A stretch of DNA of 64,000 nucleotides from Synechocystis sp. PCC 7509 (GCF_000332075.2 NZ_ALVU02000001.1:744001-808000), one strand, 5' to 3'; shown: positions 1-8,355, counted from the stretch's first letter. Numbers and translations: made by a program. The notes: a model not told the origin generated them from the letters alone.

Positions 1-1
1 G

Positions 2-382
2 GATTTAGCAAATCATAACTGTTTATTGTTTGCCTATTTTATGGGCTATGACATCTGGAAATTTAAACGAGATACCGAGTTTTATGATGTTAAAGTAAGC
101 GGCTCTTTAATATCAAGTAATTCTGAGGTATTGCGCCAAGTTTGTTTGGATGGTACGGGTTTGATTTTGATGCCAACTTGGTTAATTGGTGAAGATATCC
201 GCAAAGGCAGTTTGCAAGCAGTGTTAACCGATTGTCAAGTTTACCCCCAAACCAGTACAGATATGGGTATTTACGCGCTTTATTTGCCCTCTCGCAGAAA
301 TTCGTTGAGGGTAAAAGCATTTATTGATTTTTTAATTAAACGGTTTGGTAATCCGCCTTATTGGGAAGAAACCACGCTTTGA
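2..382 (+). CDS. LysR-family transcriptional regulator, C-terminal part (5' end outside window)
   Basis: The frame is already open at the window edge and runs to TGA at 382, so the N-terminal helix-turn-helix is missing. What remains is the end of a LysR substrate-binding domain: DLANHNCLLF followed shortly by WKF, then SNSEVLRQVCLDGTGLILMP, the usual pattern of CrgA/DsdC-type effector domains. The C-terminus (LRVKAFIDFLIKRF) is typical of the last helix of this family. It converges on the ABC ATPase gene, leaving 7 bp between the stops. The inducer and targets cannot be told from this fragment. Confidence 0.85.
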   Translation, partial: DLANHNCLLFAYFMGYDIWKFKRDTEFYDVKVSGSLISSNSEVLRQVCLDGTGLILMPTWLIGEDIRKGSLQAVLTDCQVYPQTSTDMGIYALYLPSRRNSLRVKAFIDFLIKRFGNPPYWEETTL

Positions 383-389
383 AAAAGCT

Positions 390-1238
390 CTAATCAAGTT
401 GTCTCCCTGTGAGTTCAACAAAAATATCTTCTAAGTTAGCTGGGCGTACCATCATTCCGGTTTTATCAGGTTGGCTATTGAGGTAGGCGTTTGCGTCGGT
501 TAAATCGGGGAAAAACTTATACTCCCAGCGATCGCCCTCTTGTTTCATGACCAATCCTTCGCCATACTGAGATTTTAGTTGTTGTAATGTACCCAAAGAT
601 ATAAGTTTACCGCCGTCCATAATTCCAATGCGATCGCACAGATACTCGACTTCATCCATATAGTGTGTTGTGAGTAACATTGTCATTCCTTGCTTATTTA
701 AGTCAAGAATAATCTCCCACAATCGCCGCCTTGTTTGCGGATCTAAGCCTACTGTCGGTTCATCTAAAAACAATATTTTCGGCTCGTGTAATAGCGCTCT
801 AGCAATCTGTAAGCGGCGTTTCATCCCCCCGGAAAGCGTTTTAACTAAATCTTTGCGCCGCTCGATTAGTTCGACATATTCTAGCCAGCGATTAATAGAT
901 TGTTGGCGTTGAGGATTGGGAATGTGATGCAAGCGCCCGTGCAATTCCATGTTTTCCCACACGCTCAAATCAGCGTCTACACTGGTTTGCTGCAAGACTA
1001 CACCAATATTTTGCTTGGCTTGCAATGGTTGGCGAGTTACATCAAAACCAGCTACTTCAATGTGTCCTTGAGTAGGTTTAGTAAGAGTTGTTAGCATCCG
1101 AATGGTAGTAGATTTACCCGCGCCGTTTGGCCCAAGTAAACCGAACATTTCTCCAGATTGGATTGTAAAAGATAAATCGTTAACTACAGGGATGTTGTTA
1201 TAGACTTTATGGACGTTTTGGAGAGAAACCGCCGTCAT
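390..1238 (-). CDS. ABC transporter ATP-binding protein (DrrA/CcmA-like exporter ATPase)
   Basis: 282 aa. It has a Walker A motif GPNGAGKST (about residues 36-44), Q-loop VVLQQ, signature LSGGMKRR, Walker B ILFLDEPTVGLDP and H-loop TTH. A C-terminal tail of about 60 residues resembles the accessory domain of DrrA-type ATPases that energise ABC-2 exporters. No permease gene is adjacent: the next gene upstream is nadE and the next downstream is a convergent LysR gene. The partner must be elsewhere, and the substrate is unknown. Confidence 0.9.
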   Translation of the reverse strand: MTAVSLQNVHKVYNNIPVVNDLSFTIQSGEMFGLLGPNGAGKSTTIRMLTTLTKPTQGHIEVAGFDVTRQPLQAKQNIGVVLQQTSVDADLSVWENMELHGRLHHIPNPQRQQSINRWLEYVELIERRKDLVKTLSGGMKRRLQIARALLHEPKILFLDEPTVGLDPQTRRRLWEIILDLNKQGMTMLLTTHYMDEVEYLCDRIGIMDGGKLISLGTLQQLKSQYGEGLVMKQEGDRWEYKFFPDLTDANAYLNSQPDKTGMMVRPANLEDIFVELTGRQLD

Positions 1239-1292
1239 GAATGTTTAGATAAATTAAGCTTATCTTTACATAAAAACGCTGTTTATATCCGA

Positions 1293-3002
1293 TTAGCTTC
1301 TAGCCGGGGAAGGAATTTTAGCTTCGGTTTGATGACTACTAGCATCTACCCATTTATTCGCAATCGGCATTCGCCAACCTGTACCAAAAGCGCGATCGGT
1401 AATCTTCAATCCTGGGGGTGCTTGACGGCGTTTAAACTCCGATCGCGCAACCAATGCCAAAATCCGCGTAACCGTTGCTTTGTCGTGTCCCGCCGCCACA
1501 ATTTGCGCCGCAGATTGATAATTATGAATCGATCTCTGCAAAATATCATCCAAGATATCGTAAGGCGGTAACGAATCTGCGTCCACTTGTCCAGGTTTAA
1601 GTTCGGCGCTGGGGGGTTTAGTTAAAATGTTTTTGGGGATAATTTCAGTGGTGCGATTTAGCCAGTTACAGATAGAATAAACGCGAGTTTTGGGAACATC
1701 TGCGATCGCAGCTAAACCCCCATTCATGTCACCATACAAAGTACAGTAACCTACAGCCATTTCGGACTTATTACCTGTAGACAGTAGCAAGTAACCGAAT
1801 TTATTTGCGATCGCCATTAATAAGTTACCCCGAATCCGCGATTGGATATTCTCCTCCGCTAATCCAAAAGGTGTATCGGCAAATAAAGGCGCTAAAGTTT
1901 TGTCATAACCCGCCATTAAGTCGCCAATCGGTAGAGTTTGGGTAGCAATCCCTAGATTTTCGGCTAAAAGTAGCGCATCTTTTACAGAATGGTCTGAACT
2001 ATAGGGAGAAGGCATTAATACGGCTAAAACGTTCTCTTTTCCCAAAGCTGTAGCAGCAATTTGGGCAACTAAAGCTGAATCTACCCCGCCGCTTAAACCG
2101 ATAACTACTTTAGAAAATCCACACTTGCGGCTATAGTCACGAACCCCTAATACCAAGGCTTTCCAGATTTCTTCGTCGTCATTTTCTGGCATAAGTGCTA
2201 ACGCGCTTGGTTGTAATACCAATTGTTCGTCAAATTCTACTACTACTAAATCAGTCTCAAAAGCCTTAGCACGACAAATTACTTCACCTTTGCGGTTAAA
2301 ACCTACACTACAACCATCAAAAATTAGATCGTCATTTGCACCTACTTGGTTGGCGTAAATAATTGGTTTTTGATAGCGAATAGCAGCGTGTCGCAGCATT
2401 GCTTCTCTTAAGTGTGGTTTCGCCGCACTATAAGGAGATGCTGACAAATTAACGATTAAATCTACATTCAAGTTAGCCAAGTCTGCAATGGGATTGGTTG
2501 CATAACTGCGTTTTCCCCAAAAATCTTCATCATTCCAGAAGTCTTCGCAGATAGAGACACCAATTTTTATTGAGGAGAAACTAAAACAATTAGTTTGCAA
2601 TCCTGGTTCAAAATAACGGTGTTCGTCAAATACATCGTAATTAGGTAAAAGCCGCTTGTGAAAAACTTGCTCAACTTTGCCTTGGTGCAACAAAGCCGCA
2701 CTATTAAATAACGGTTTTCCGCCGGATTGATGAGATTTATCGTTTATTTGTACGCAACCTACCAATACCGCCATATTTTGCGGCAATTCGTGCGCTAACT
2801 TCTCTAAAGTCGCCGTTATATCGTTAATAAAACTCGCATTAAGTAACAAATCCTTGGGTGGATAGCCACATAAAGATAGTTCTGGGGTTAGAAGTAAAGA
2901 GACATTTTGCTGCTGTGCTTTTTGGGCAAATTGGCGGATTTGATCGGCATTTCCAGCCAAGTCGCCGATAGTTGGGTTAATTTGGGCGATCGCAATTTTC
3001 AT
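1293..3002 (-). CDS. nadE: glutamine-dependent NAD+ synthetase
   Basis: 569 aa, the usual length of the two-domain enzyme that amidates nicotinate adenine dinucleotide to NAD+. The N-terminal nitrilase-fold glutaminase has its Glu-Lys-Cys triad visible at E41 (LTPELSLCGY), K116 (FHKRLLP) and C152 (GVSICEDFW). The C-terminal synthetase domain carries the PP-loop SGGVDS at 304-309. It is the last gene of pncB-nadD-nrtR-nadE, 9 bp after nrtR, so it is almost certainly co-transcribed and may fall under the NrtR repressor encoded next to it. Confidence 0.97.
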   Translation of the reverse strand: MKIAIAQINPTIGDLAGNADQIRQFAQKAQQQNVSLLLTPELSLCGYPPKDLLLNASFINDITATLEKLAHELPQNMAVLVGCVQINDKSHQSGGKPLFNSAALLHQGKVEQVFHKRLLPNYDVFDEHRYFEPGLQTNCFSFSSIKIGVSICEDFWNDEDFWGKRSYATNPIADLANLNVDLIVNLSASPYSAAKPHLREAMLRHAAIRYQKPIIYANQVGANDDLIFDGCSVGFNRKGEVICRAKAFETDLVVVEFDEQLVLQPSALALMPENDDEEIWKALVLGVRDYSRKCGFSKVVIGLSGGVDSALVAQIAATALGKENVLAVLMPSPYSSDHSVKDALLLAENLGIATQTLPIGDLMAGYDKTLAPLFADTPFGLAEENIQSRIRGNLLMAIANKFGYLLLSTGNKSEMAVGYCTLYGDMNGGLAAIADVPKTRVYSICNWLNRTTEIIPKNILTKPPSAELKPGQVDADSLPPYDILDDILQRSIHNYQSAAQIVAAGHDKATVTRILALVARSEFKRRQAPPGLKITDRAFGTGWRMPIANKWVDASSHQTEAKIPSPARS

Positions 3003-3011
3003 AATTTCAAT

Positions 3012-3758
3012 CTAAATAAACACTAAAGGCTTATCTTTAAATGGTGCAAAAGCATCCGCATCAAACCGATACAATGTAGCTGGACGACCTGCACCCCGCG
3101 ATACTTTAACTTTGGTATCAGCCAAAAATCCCAACTTTAGCAACCGCGCTCGGAAGTTGGAATAATCAGAGAAGTTATCGCCCAAAACTGTAGAGTAAAG
3201 CTGATACAAATCGCTTAAAGTAAATAATTCCGGTAACACTTCAAAAGCTACCGGACTGTACTCTAGTTTATTTTTCAATCTTCTATGTCCATAAGCCAAA
3301 ATCTCTTGATGATCGAAAGCTAGTTGCGGTACTTCTTTGACGGGATACCAAGCAATTCCACTCACGCCATCAGCAATTAATTCTGCTTCCTCAAACCGCA
3401 CCAAAGCAAAATAACTCACCGACAAATAACGCACTCCATAACAATCCATCGCTTCACGCGGATCGCGGTTTGGGCCGCCAAAAGTATATAGTTGCTCCAA
3501 ATACAAGTTTTTAGCGCGAATTTTCTCCGCCAAAATCCGATAAGCGCCATCTTCCAGCGATTCCCCCTGACGCACCAAAGTACCGGGAAGTCCCCAATAA
3601 TCTAAAAATGGCTCTTGGTGTCGCATTACTAATAGAACTAATAGCCGATTTTGCGAAGTATCGACAGAAAAAATTACATTATCAACCCCAACCTTAAAAT
3701 CAGCTAAAGGTTGTTTATTTAGTGAATCGGCAAACTTTTTTTGGATGTGTCCTGGCAC
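3012..3758 (-). CDS. nrtR: NrtR-like transcriptional regulator of NAD metabolism (Nudix domain plus winged helix)
   Basis: 248 aa. An N-terminal Nudix-fold domain (about 20-150) is followed by a C-terminal winged-helix region (LFTLSDLYQLYSTVLG, then GRPATLYRFD) as in NrtR. The Nudix box is degenerate: G-x6-E is followed by R-I-L-A-E-K where an active hydrolase has R-E-x-x-E-E, so catalytic glutamates are missing. That fits a repressor that senses ADP-ribose instead of hydrolysing it. The start used here overlaps the end of nadD by 40 nt; a later start is possible. Its position inside the NAD operon strongly supports the role. Confidence 0.85.
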   Translation of the reverse strand: MPGHIQKKFADSLNKQPLADFKVGVDNVIFSVDTSQNRLLVLLVMRHQEPFLDYWGLPGTLVRQGESLEDGAYRILAEKIRAKNLYLEQLYTFGGPNRDPREAMDCYGVRYLSVSYFALVRFEEAELIADGVSGIAWYPVKEVPQLAFDHQEILAYGHRRLKNKLEYSPVAFEVLPELFTLSDLYQLYSTVLGDNFSDYSNFRARLLKLGFLADTKVKVSRGAGRPATLYRFDADAFAPFKDKPLVFI

Positions 3759-4321
3759 TTGTACAACTGCTCTTGATGAATATAGGCTTGAATTTGAGGA
3801 GTTATAACCTGGTCGTCGCCATAATTGCGGTATGCTGTGGAAGATACATCTAGCCCGGTTAAATCAGCAACTTCTACACCCAGCGCCAAGTCCTTTAATT
3901 GTTGCAAATCCTCATTTTCCAGTGTATAACCTGGTCGCGGGACAACCAAAATTTGAACTTGCTGTAACAATTCCTCGGCTTTATACCAACAGGGTAATTG
4001 GTTAACTAAATCTGCACCAATAACTAAGGTAAAATCTACCTTTTCAGAACTCCACAACTTCTTAGCTTTTTCTACTGTTTCCAGGGTGCGACGGCTACTA
4101 AGTTCGGGATAAAATCCAATATTATGTCGTGGTGGGCGCATTTCCTCAATCAGCAATCGCAGCATGGTACTACGATGAGCTAAAGCCGTTTGATGAGATT
4201 TCAAGGGATTATCCGCCGCCCAAACCGCTACCCAGTCGTAATACTGAGAAAGCCAATTAAGAATTTTTTGATGTCCAGAAGTGGGCGGATCGGCGCTTGT
4301 ACCAAATAATGCAACTCTCAT
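3719..4321 (-). CDS. nadD: nicotinate-nucleotide adenylyltransferase
   Basis: 200 aa. The N-terminus VALFGTSADPPTSGH holds the nucleotidyltransferase (H/T)xGH signature, here T-S-G-H. Near the C-terminus DVSSTAYR matches the ISSTxIR motif that binds ATP. The enzyme makes nicotinate adenine dinucleotide from nicotinate mononucleotide and ATP, supplying NadE, the product of the last gene of the operon. Its start overlaps the pncB stop by 4 nt (ATGA), which suggests translational coupling, and its 3' end overlaps nrtR. Confidence 0.93.
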   Translation of the reverse strand: MRVALFGTSADPPTSGHQKILNWLSQYYDWVAVWAADNPLKSHQTALAHRSTMLRLLIEEMRPPRHNIGFYPELSSRRTLETVEKAKKLWSSEKVDFTLVIGADLVNQLPCWYKAEELLQQVQILVVPRPGYTLENEDLQQLKDLALGVEVADLTGLDVSSTAYRNYGDDQVITPQIQAYIHQEQLYKCQDTSKKSLPIH

Positions 4322-5727
4322 CTATTTTTTTCACTCACTTGTTGAGTTAACTTCTGCAATTCGGGAGAAATATTTACTTTACAACTTACAGGAGCGTTGA
4401 TATCTCGACATTCTGGGGGCAAACTAGCTACAGAAGCCGTAGTACGCGATCGCAAATCCGCTAGACTTTCTGGTAATTGTAACCTTTGTCCTTGTTTAAC
4501 TACCAACTGCAATAGTGGCACTTGCGATCGCGGTTTTGCCTCTGTAATTAGTCCCAATTTGTCGTGCTGTACTACTCCATCAATATAAGTTCGCCAAATT
4601 TGTTTACGTCCTGGATAAGTTACTTTACTTGTAGAAGCTTTCATTACGGGAATACCGTCAATTTCTACTAGCTTATACACCCCATTTACTGGCGCTCCGG
4701 TTACTAATTTTGTACCAATCCCATAACCATCAATGCAAGCACCGTTGGCTTTTAGCCTCGCAATTTCGGTTTCGTCAATATCTCCACTGGCAATTATCGG
4801 TACATTTGGTAAAAGATTTCTGACTATTTTTGATAACTGCTCTATATCCCCTGAATCTATCCGCACTCCAGCTAACTCAATCTCTCCAGCATTAACCCTT
4901 TGTGCCAATTTTTCCGCCGCCGCCACTGTATCGAAAGTATCAATTAACAGCGCACCTGTAGGAAAATAACGATGAAAAGCGCTAAAAGCTTGCTCCTCAG
5001 TACCTTCTAAGGCAGTCAGCGCCATAACTAAAGCATGAGCCATTGTCCCACTAGGCTTTTGTCCTAATTTCAAAGCCGCTAATACGTTCGATGTTGCATC
5101 AAATCCTGCTGCTAAAGCCGCCCGTGCCGCCCATAAAGAGCCTTGAGGACTAAAAGCTCGGCGCGTCCCAAATTCTAATAAAGTCGCTTCCGCCCCAGCT
5201 ACATCTCGCAAACGAGCCGCTTTTGTGGCTACCAAAGTTTGGTAATTTAAGGTATTGAGTAAATAAGTTTCTACTAATTGAGCTTGCCATAATGGGGCTT
5301 CTACCCGTAATAATGGCTCATTGGCAAAAACTGCCGTTCCTTCTGGTACAGCCCAAACATCGCCTGTAAAGCGCGCACTAGCAAGTAAAGCCCAAAATTT
5401 ATCGGGTGCGTGGGCAAAAATTCCCGTTGCTTTTAATGCTTCTAATCCCGCAGCGCTAAAACAAAACTTTTCTAAATACTCCAATGCTTGCGCCAAACCC
5501 ATAGCGATCAAATAGCCAAACCCTTCGGGCAATTTTCGCGCGAATAATTCAAAGCTGGCTTGTTTTGTTTCTACACCTTCGCCTACATAGCTGGCTGCCA
5601 TTGTAAGCTGGTAAAGGTCTGTTAATAAACTGTAGTCTTGTCCTTCGGTTAAAGTTAATTCTTGAGTTGATGCTATTGGTTGCAGGTGGTTATCTTGCAG
5701 ACACTCCCAATTAGGGGAAGTAGTCAT
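4318..5727 (-). CDS. pncB: nicotinate phosphoribosyltransferase
   Basis: 469 aa. TDLYQLTMAASY near residue 36 and FELFARKLPEGFGYLIAMGL are hallmarks of the bacterial NAPRTase family, as are EFGTRRAFSPQG in mid-protein and the phosphate-binding stretch GVRIDSGDI. It makes nicotinate mononucleotide from nicotinate and PRPP, the salvage entry into NAD. It is the first gene of the operon. A good sigma-70-type promoter lies 30-60 bp upstream, with only a short leader. Confidence 0.95.
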   Translation of the reverse strand: MTTSPNWECLQDNHLQPIASTQELTLTEGQDYSLLTDLYQLTMAASYVGEGVETKQASFELFARKLPEGFGYLIAMGLAQALEYLEKFCFSAAGLEALKATGIFAHAPDKFWALLASARFTGDVWAVPEGTAVFANEPLLRVEAPLWQAQLVETYLLNTLNYQTLVATKAARLRDVAGAEATLLEFGTRRAFSPQGSLWAARAALAAGFDATSNVLAALKLGQKPSGTMAHALVMALTALEGTEEQAFSAFHRYFPTGALLIDTFDTVAAAEKLAQRVNAGEIELAGVRIDSGDIEQLSKIVRNLLPNVPIIASGDIDETEIARLKANGACIDGYGIGTKLVTGAPVNGVYKLVEIDGIPVMKASTSKVTYPGRKQIWRTYIDGVVQHDKLGLITEAKPRSQVPLLQLVVKQGQRLQLPESLADLRSRTTASVASLPPECRDINAPVSCKVNISPELQKLTQQVSEKNR

Positions 5728-5757
5728 GGCGCAGCTACCTCGATGGTGATTTTTTTA

Positions 5758-5785
5758 ATTATAGTGCATTTCACCAAAATGCCAA
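5758..5785 (-). promoter_or_regulatory. sigma-70-type promoter of the pncB-nadD-nrtR-nadE operon
   Basis: On the minus strand a TTGGCA -35 box (5780-5785) and a perfect TATAAT -10 box (5758-5763) are separated by 16 bp. The predicted transcript starts about 25 nt before the pncB ATG at 5727. No other promoter of this quality lies between pncB and the next gene. Confidence 0.7.
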
Positions 5786-5797
5786 TAGATTTTTGGT
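5773..5797. promoter_or_regulatory. candidate operator: inverted repeat over the pncB -35 region
   Basis: ACCAAAA (5773-5779) and TTTTGGT (5791-5797) form a perfect 7-bp inverted repeat with an 11-bp centre. It spans the spacer and -35 box of the pncB promoter, a position where a repressor would block RNA polymerase. NrtR, encoded in the same operon, is the obvious candidate, but the motif was not matched to a known cyanobacterial NrtR site, so the link is inference. Confidence 0.35.
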
Positions 5798-5950
5798 ATT
5801 CTTCGGTACACATATAGAAAATAGTTAGTTTATTAATTTTTCTTTATGGTAGTTTTTGCTAAAACAGACAATATAAAGTAATGCGAATATAAACAAACAA
5901 ATACTGCGAATGCTTGCAATTGATTGAGATAGCAAGGGTTTTACTCATTT

Positions 5951-5978
5951 TTGACTTTAGAATGCAATTAAGTAACAT
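5951..5978 (+). promoter_or_regulatory. putative promoter of the 47-codon gene
   Basis: TTGACT (5951-5956) and TAACAT (5973-5978) are separated by 16 bp, about 30 bp before the start codon at 6009. The -35 is close to consensus and the -10 is weak. Together with the strong ribosome site and the terminator beyond the stop, it makes a complete small transcription unit. Confidence 0.45.
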
Positions 5979-6008
5979 TCCTTGGCTTTTGCTTGGAGGG
6001 TTGATTTT

Positions 6009-6152
6009 ATGAATATTTCTCAAAGAGTTGTCAGCATTGTTCAATATCTTTTTGAAGGATTAGCGCGGACTTTTAGACCTACTGACGATGAATATCCTGT
6101 AATTGGCGTACAGCCTTTTACTGGTGAACCTTTTAAGCCTGGTGCAGATTAG
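6009..6152 (+). CDS. small 47-aa protein, function unknown
   Basis: ATG at 6009 is preceded by GGAGGG (5995-6000) at 8-nt spacing, a strong Shine-Dalgarno. The frame ends at TAG 6150-6152 and is followed by a rho-independent terminator. The peptide begins MNISQRVVSIVQYLFEGLAR, a likely amphipathic helix. A Pro/Asp-rich tail (FRPTDDEYPVIGVQPF, then TGEPFKPG) looks extended. There is no signal peptide and no clear membrane span. I do not recognise the family. The tidy expression signals argue that it is a real, probably well expressed gene. Confidence 0.7.
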   Translation: MNISQRVVSIVQYLFEGLARTFRPTDDEYPVIGVQPFTGEPFKPGAD

Positions 6153-6184
6153 CACTAAAAAAGATTGTTTTAAATAGAATACTC

Positions 6185-6226
6185 AAAAAAGTTGGTGGAA
6201 ATAGTTTTATTTTCGCCAACTTTTTT
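6185..6226 (+). terminator. rho-independent terminator after the 47-codon gene
   Basis: AAAAAAGTTGG (6185-6195) pairs perfectly with CCAACTTTTTT (6216-6226), leaving a 20-nt loop and a run of six T at the 3' side. It lies 33 nt after the small gene's stop codon. Confidence 0.75.
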
Positions 6227-6257
6227 ATAAGCTAAAATAAATCACTTGCGCGATCGC

Positions 6258-6391
6258 AGTTTCCGTTAAAAGTGCATCTAATCAGTGCTAGATATCTTAG
6301 GCTGTTCTACTGGACAGTTTAATGTCCCCTCGATAACTACAAAGTAGGGGAAACGATAAAAACCCTACACCACTACCATTTAACGGAAACT
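6258..6391. repeat. 134-bp element bounded by 13-bp perfect inverted repeats (MITE or structured RNA)
   Basis: AGTTTCCGTTAAA (6258-6270) and TTTAACGGAAACT (6379-6391) are perfect inverted copies. The interior can form further stems: GGACA/TGTCC around a 6-nt loop, and GTAGGG/CCCTAC. It has no open frame of note. The layout fits either a small non-autonomous mobile element or a folded non-coding RNA closed by a long stem. No identity could be assigned. Confidence 0.4.
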
Positions 6392-6653
6392 ACCAATCAA
6401 TTGCAAGTTATGCGATCGCTTGATCCTTAGACATCGTTCTCCTTTAGGAAGCAACTAGCAAGACAAACAGCAAAAAGCCTGCTACGACCTAGCAAAATAG
6501 ATTGCTTATCTACTTTGCTATTAATAATTTTGCCTACAAATTAATGTTATTTAATCAATCAAAAGAGCTAATAAATTTATATATTTAAGTAGCCTTTGAG
6601 TAGATGTGAAGTTTGCTATAACTACTTTTGGAGAGAGATTGATAAATATTATC
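6392..6653. other. gene-free stretch
   Basis: This part of the interval between the small gene and the phytol-kinase-like gene is AT-rich. It contains one HIP1 site near 6413 but no convincing reading frame, hairpin or promoter. Confidence 0.4.
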
Positions 6654-6681
6654 GTAGGGGCGCAATGCTTTGCGCCCCTAC
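6654..6681. repeat. dispersed 28-bp palindrome, copy 1
   Basis: GTAGGGGCGCAA and TTGCGCCCCTAC form 12-bp perfect arms around a 4-nt centre (TGCT). Near-identical copies occur at 11761 and 58480. All three lie between genes, close to stop codons of minus-strand genes: here 12 bp beyond the end of the phytol-kinase-like gene. It may act as a terminator or be a REP-like mobile palindrome. Confidence 0.8.
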
Positions 6682-6692
6682 AACATTCGCAA

Positions 6693-7388
6693 TTATCCCA
6701 AATAACGGGGCAATATTTCAATCAAGAAAAAGCCTAAAGCCGCACTTCCTAAAGGTACAGTCAAGTTATCAATCCCGTACATAGAAAAAGCTTCTAAAGT
6801 TGTTGCCAGCAGTGCCACATTTAAAGATACTATCCAAGTTTGCCAATTATTACCTTGGACGTTCAGAAAAATTAAACTACAAACAATAAAACTAACTACA
6901 GCCATTGTGCCAGAACCTTCCCAGCTTTTGAGATTGTCCCAAATTTGGTAAGGATGTTTGCCAAACCTTTGTCCAACTAAAGCCGCTAAACCATCTCCCC
7001 AAGCCATGACTAATATCCCTAAAGCTGCATACTGGGGTTTATTTATACTCCAAAACCAAGCAACTAATATCCCAATACTCACCGCATAAAAGAACGTACC
7101 TAAACTTTTGCGCCCGACGCTATTAATTCCCGGTAAAATTGGGAAACGGTACGACAAAAAAGTAACTATACTCGCCAAAATTGAAGCGCCAACGCCAACA
7201 AAAGCGGGAATATGCAGCCACCACGCAAATAAAATTACATTCCCCGTACCAATATGGACAACTTTGCGGATAACTTCGGAATTACCCGTACCAAAGCGAC
7301 TTAACAAAGATGCTACAAGTAAAAGTAAGCCTATCCAAAGTACAACGATCGCAATTTGTAGACTTATCGGCGCAAGTGAAGTATCCAA
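6693..7388 (-). CDS. phytol/dolichol kinase-like integral membrane protein
   Basis: 231 aa with about six to seven hydrophobic segments. The region EVIRKVVHIGTGNVILF matches the RK-x-xH motif of the polyprenol/phytol kinase family. MAWGDGLAALVGQRFGKHPY and SWEGSGTMAVVSF match the CTP-binding motifs of the same family (plant VTE5 and cyanobacterial homologues). In cyanobacteria such enzymes phosphorylate phytol freed from chlorophyll for reuse in tocopherol and chlorophyll synthesis. The substrate is inferred from the family. Confidence 0.8.
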   Translation of the reverse strand: MDTSLAPISLQIAIVVLWIGLLLLVASLLSRFGTGNSEVIRKVVHIGTGNVILFAWWLHIPAFVGVGASILASIVTFLSYRFPILPGINSVGRKSLGTFFYAVSIGILVAWFWSINKPQYAALGILVMAWGDGLAALVGQRFGKHPYQIWDNLKSWEGSGTMAVVSFIVCSLIFLNVQGNNWQTWIVSLNVALLATTLEAFSMYGIDNLTVPLGSAALGFFLIEILPRYLG

Positions 7389-7438
7389 AGTGTTTACGGT
7401 AAAAAATAAGCTCTTTATATAAATGTAGTAGATTCTGA

Positions 7439-7675
7439 ATGATGAAAATCCTGCTGTTGTGGCTAATTCATGGCTATCGGTTACTTATATCGCCTTTATT
7501 TGCGCCTACTTGTCGATTTCATCCCACCTGTTCAATGTACGCTATAGAAGCTATAGAGAGATTTGGGGCGATAAAAGGTAGTTTTATGGCAATTAAGCGG
7601 ATTTTGCGCTGTCATCCGTTGCATCCGGGTGGTTACGATCCCGTACCTTCGTTACCGGAAAAAGTTATAAAATGA
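7439..7675 (+). CDS. yidD: membrane protein insertion efficiency factor YidD
   Basis: 78 aa. The motifs [30 protein letters not shown] and [14 protein letters not shown] are diagnostic of the small YidD family, which assists YidC-dependent membrane insertion. Two codons at the start read ATG-ATG (7439 and 7442); either could be used. The stop overlaps the next gene's ATG by 4 nt. Confidence 0.95.
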   Translation: MMKILLLWLIHGYRLLISPLFAPTCRFHPTCSMYAIEAIERFGAIKGSFMAIKRILRCHPLHPGGYDPVPSLPEKVIK

Positions 7676-8355
7676 AACCTTATCAGCAAATTGTGATCGC
7701 AGAATGTGGCGAACCTTTAGTACCAATTCCCTTAGAACTATTTGCTGTAGAATCTCCTCATCCTTATCAGCTATTAGGTGCAACTTATGCAGAAATGTCG
7801 CCCTATTATCTGCGTAAATCTGTACTTGATAATTTAATTAAAGCGCAAGAGTATCTACAGACAAAACATCCCGGTTGGCGGATTCAAATTTTTGATGCTT
7901 ATCGCCCGGTTACTATACAACAGTTTATGGTTGATTACACTTTTTCTCAGGTAGTGGAAGCGCAAAAGCTGAGTATAGATAACTTATCCGCCGTAGAAAT
8001 CGAAAATATCTGGCAACAAGTTTATCAAATTTGGGCAGTACCTAGTTTAGATTCACTTACTCCACCGCCTCATAGTACGGGCGCGGCGATAGATATTACT
8101 TTAGTAGACGATCGGGGTAAAGTAGTAGATATGGGTTCGCCTATAGATGAATTATCAGCGCGATCGCATCCTAATTATTTTGCTAATAGTAACTTACCCG
8201 CACATCACTATCGCCAACTGTTGCTAGAAGTAATGGAATACGCAGGTTTTGCGCGTCATCCTGGGGAATGGTGGCATTTTTGCCAAGGGGATCAAATGTG
8301 GGCGTGGTTGAGTTCTAAGCCTGTATTAGCGCGTTACGGGCGAGTAGAAAAATAA
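7672..8355 (+). CDS. ddpX: D-alanyl-D-alanine dipeptidase (VanX/DdpX family, peptidase M15D)
   Basis: 227 aa. The zinc-dipeptidase signatures are present: IFDAYRP, then [10 protein letters not shown] (SxHxxGxAxD-type zinc ligands His and Asp) and EWWHF (catalytic Glu and third zinc His). VanX-family enzymes cleave D-Ala-D-Ala. Without vanH or vanA homologues nearby, a role in peptidoglycan recycling is more likely than vancomycin resistance. There is no signal peptide, so it is cytoplasmic. It is translationally coupled to yidD by an ATGA overlap. Confidence 0.9.
   Translation: MKPYQQIVIAECGEPLVPIPLELFAVESPHPYQLLGATYAEMSPYYLRKSVLDNLIKAQEYLQTKHPGWRIQIFDAYRPVTIQQFMVDYTFSQVVEAQKLSIDNLSAVEIENIWQQVYQIWAVPSLDSLTPPPHSTGAAIDITLVDDRGKVVDMGSPIDELSARSHPNYFANSNLPAHHYRQLLLEVMEYAGFARHPGEWWHFCQGDQMWAWLSSKPVLARYGRVEK

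Noticed and set aside
5859-6044. 61-codon minus-strand frame opposite the start of the 47-codon gene
   Set aside because: It overlaps a small gene with a promoter, a strong ribosome site and a terminator on the other strand, and shows no protein-like pattern.
6258-6391. Naming the 134-bp element as 6S RNA
   Set aside because: The closed-stem outline is suggestive, but the typical 6S context (near purK) is absent and no conserved 6S sequence could be confirmed by eye.
7672-8355. Vancomycin-resistance function for the VanX-type gene
   Set aside because: No vanH, vanA or vanRS homologues are near; a wall-recycling role is more economical.
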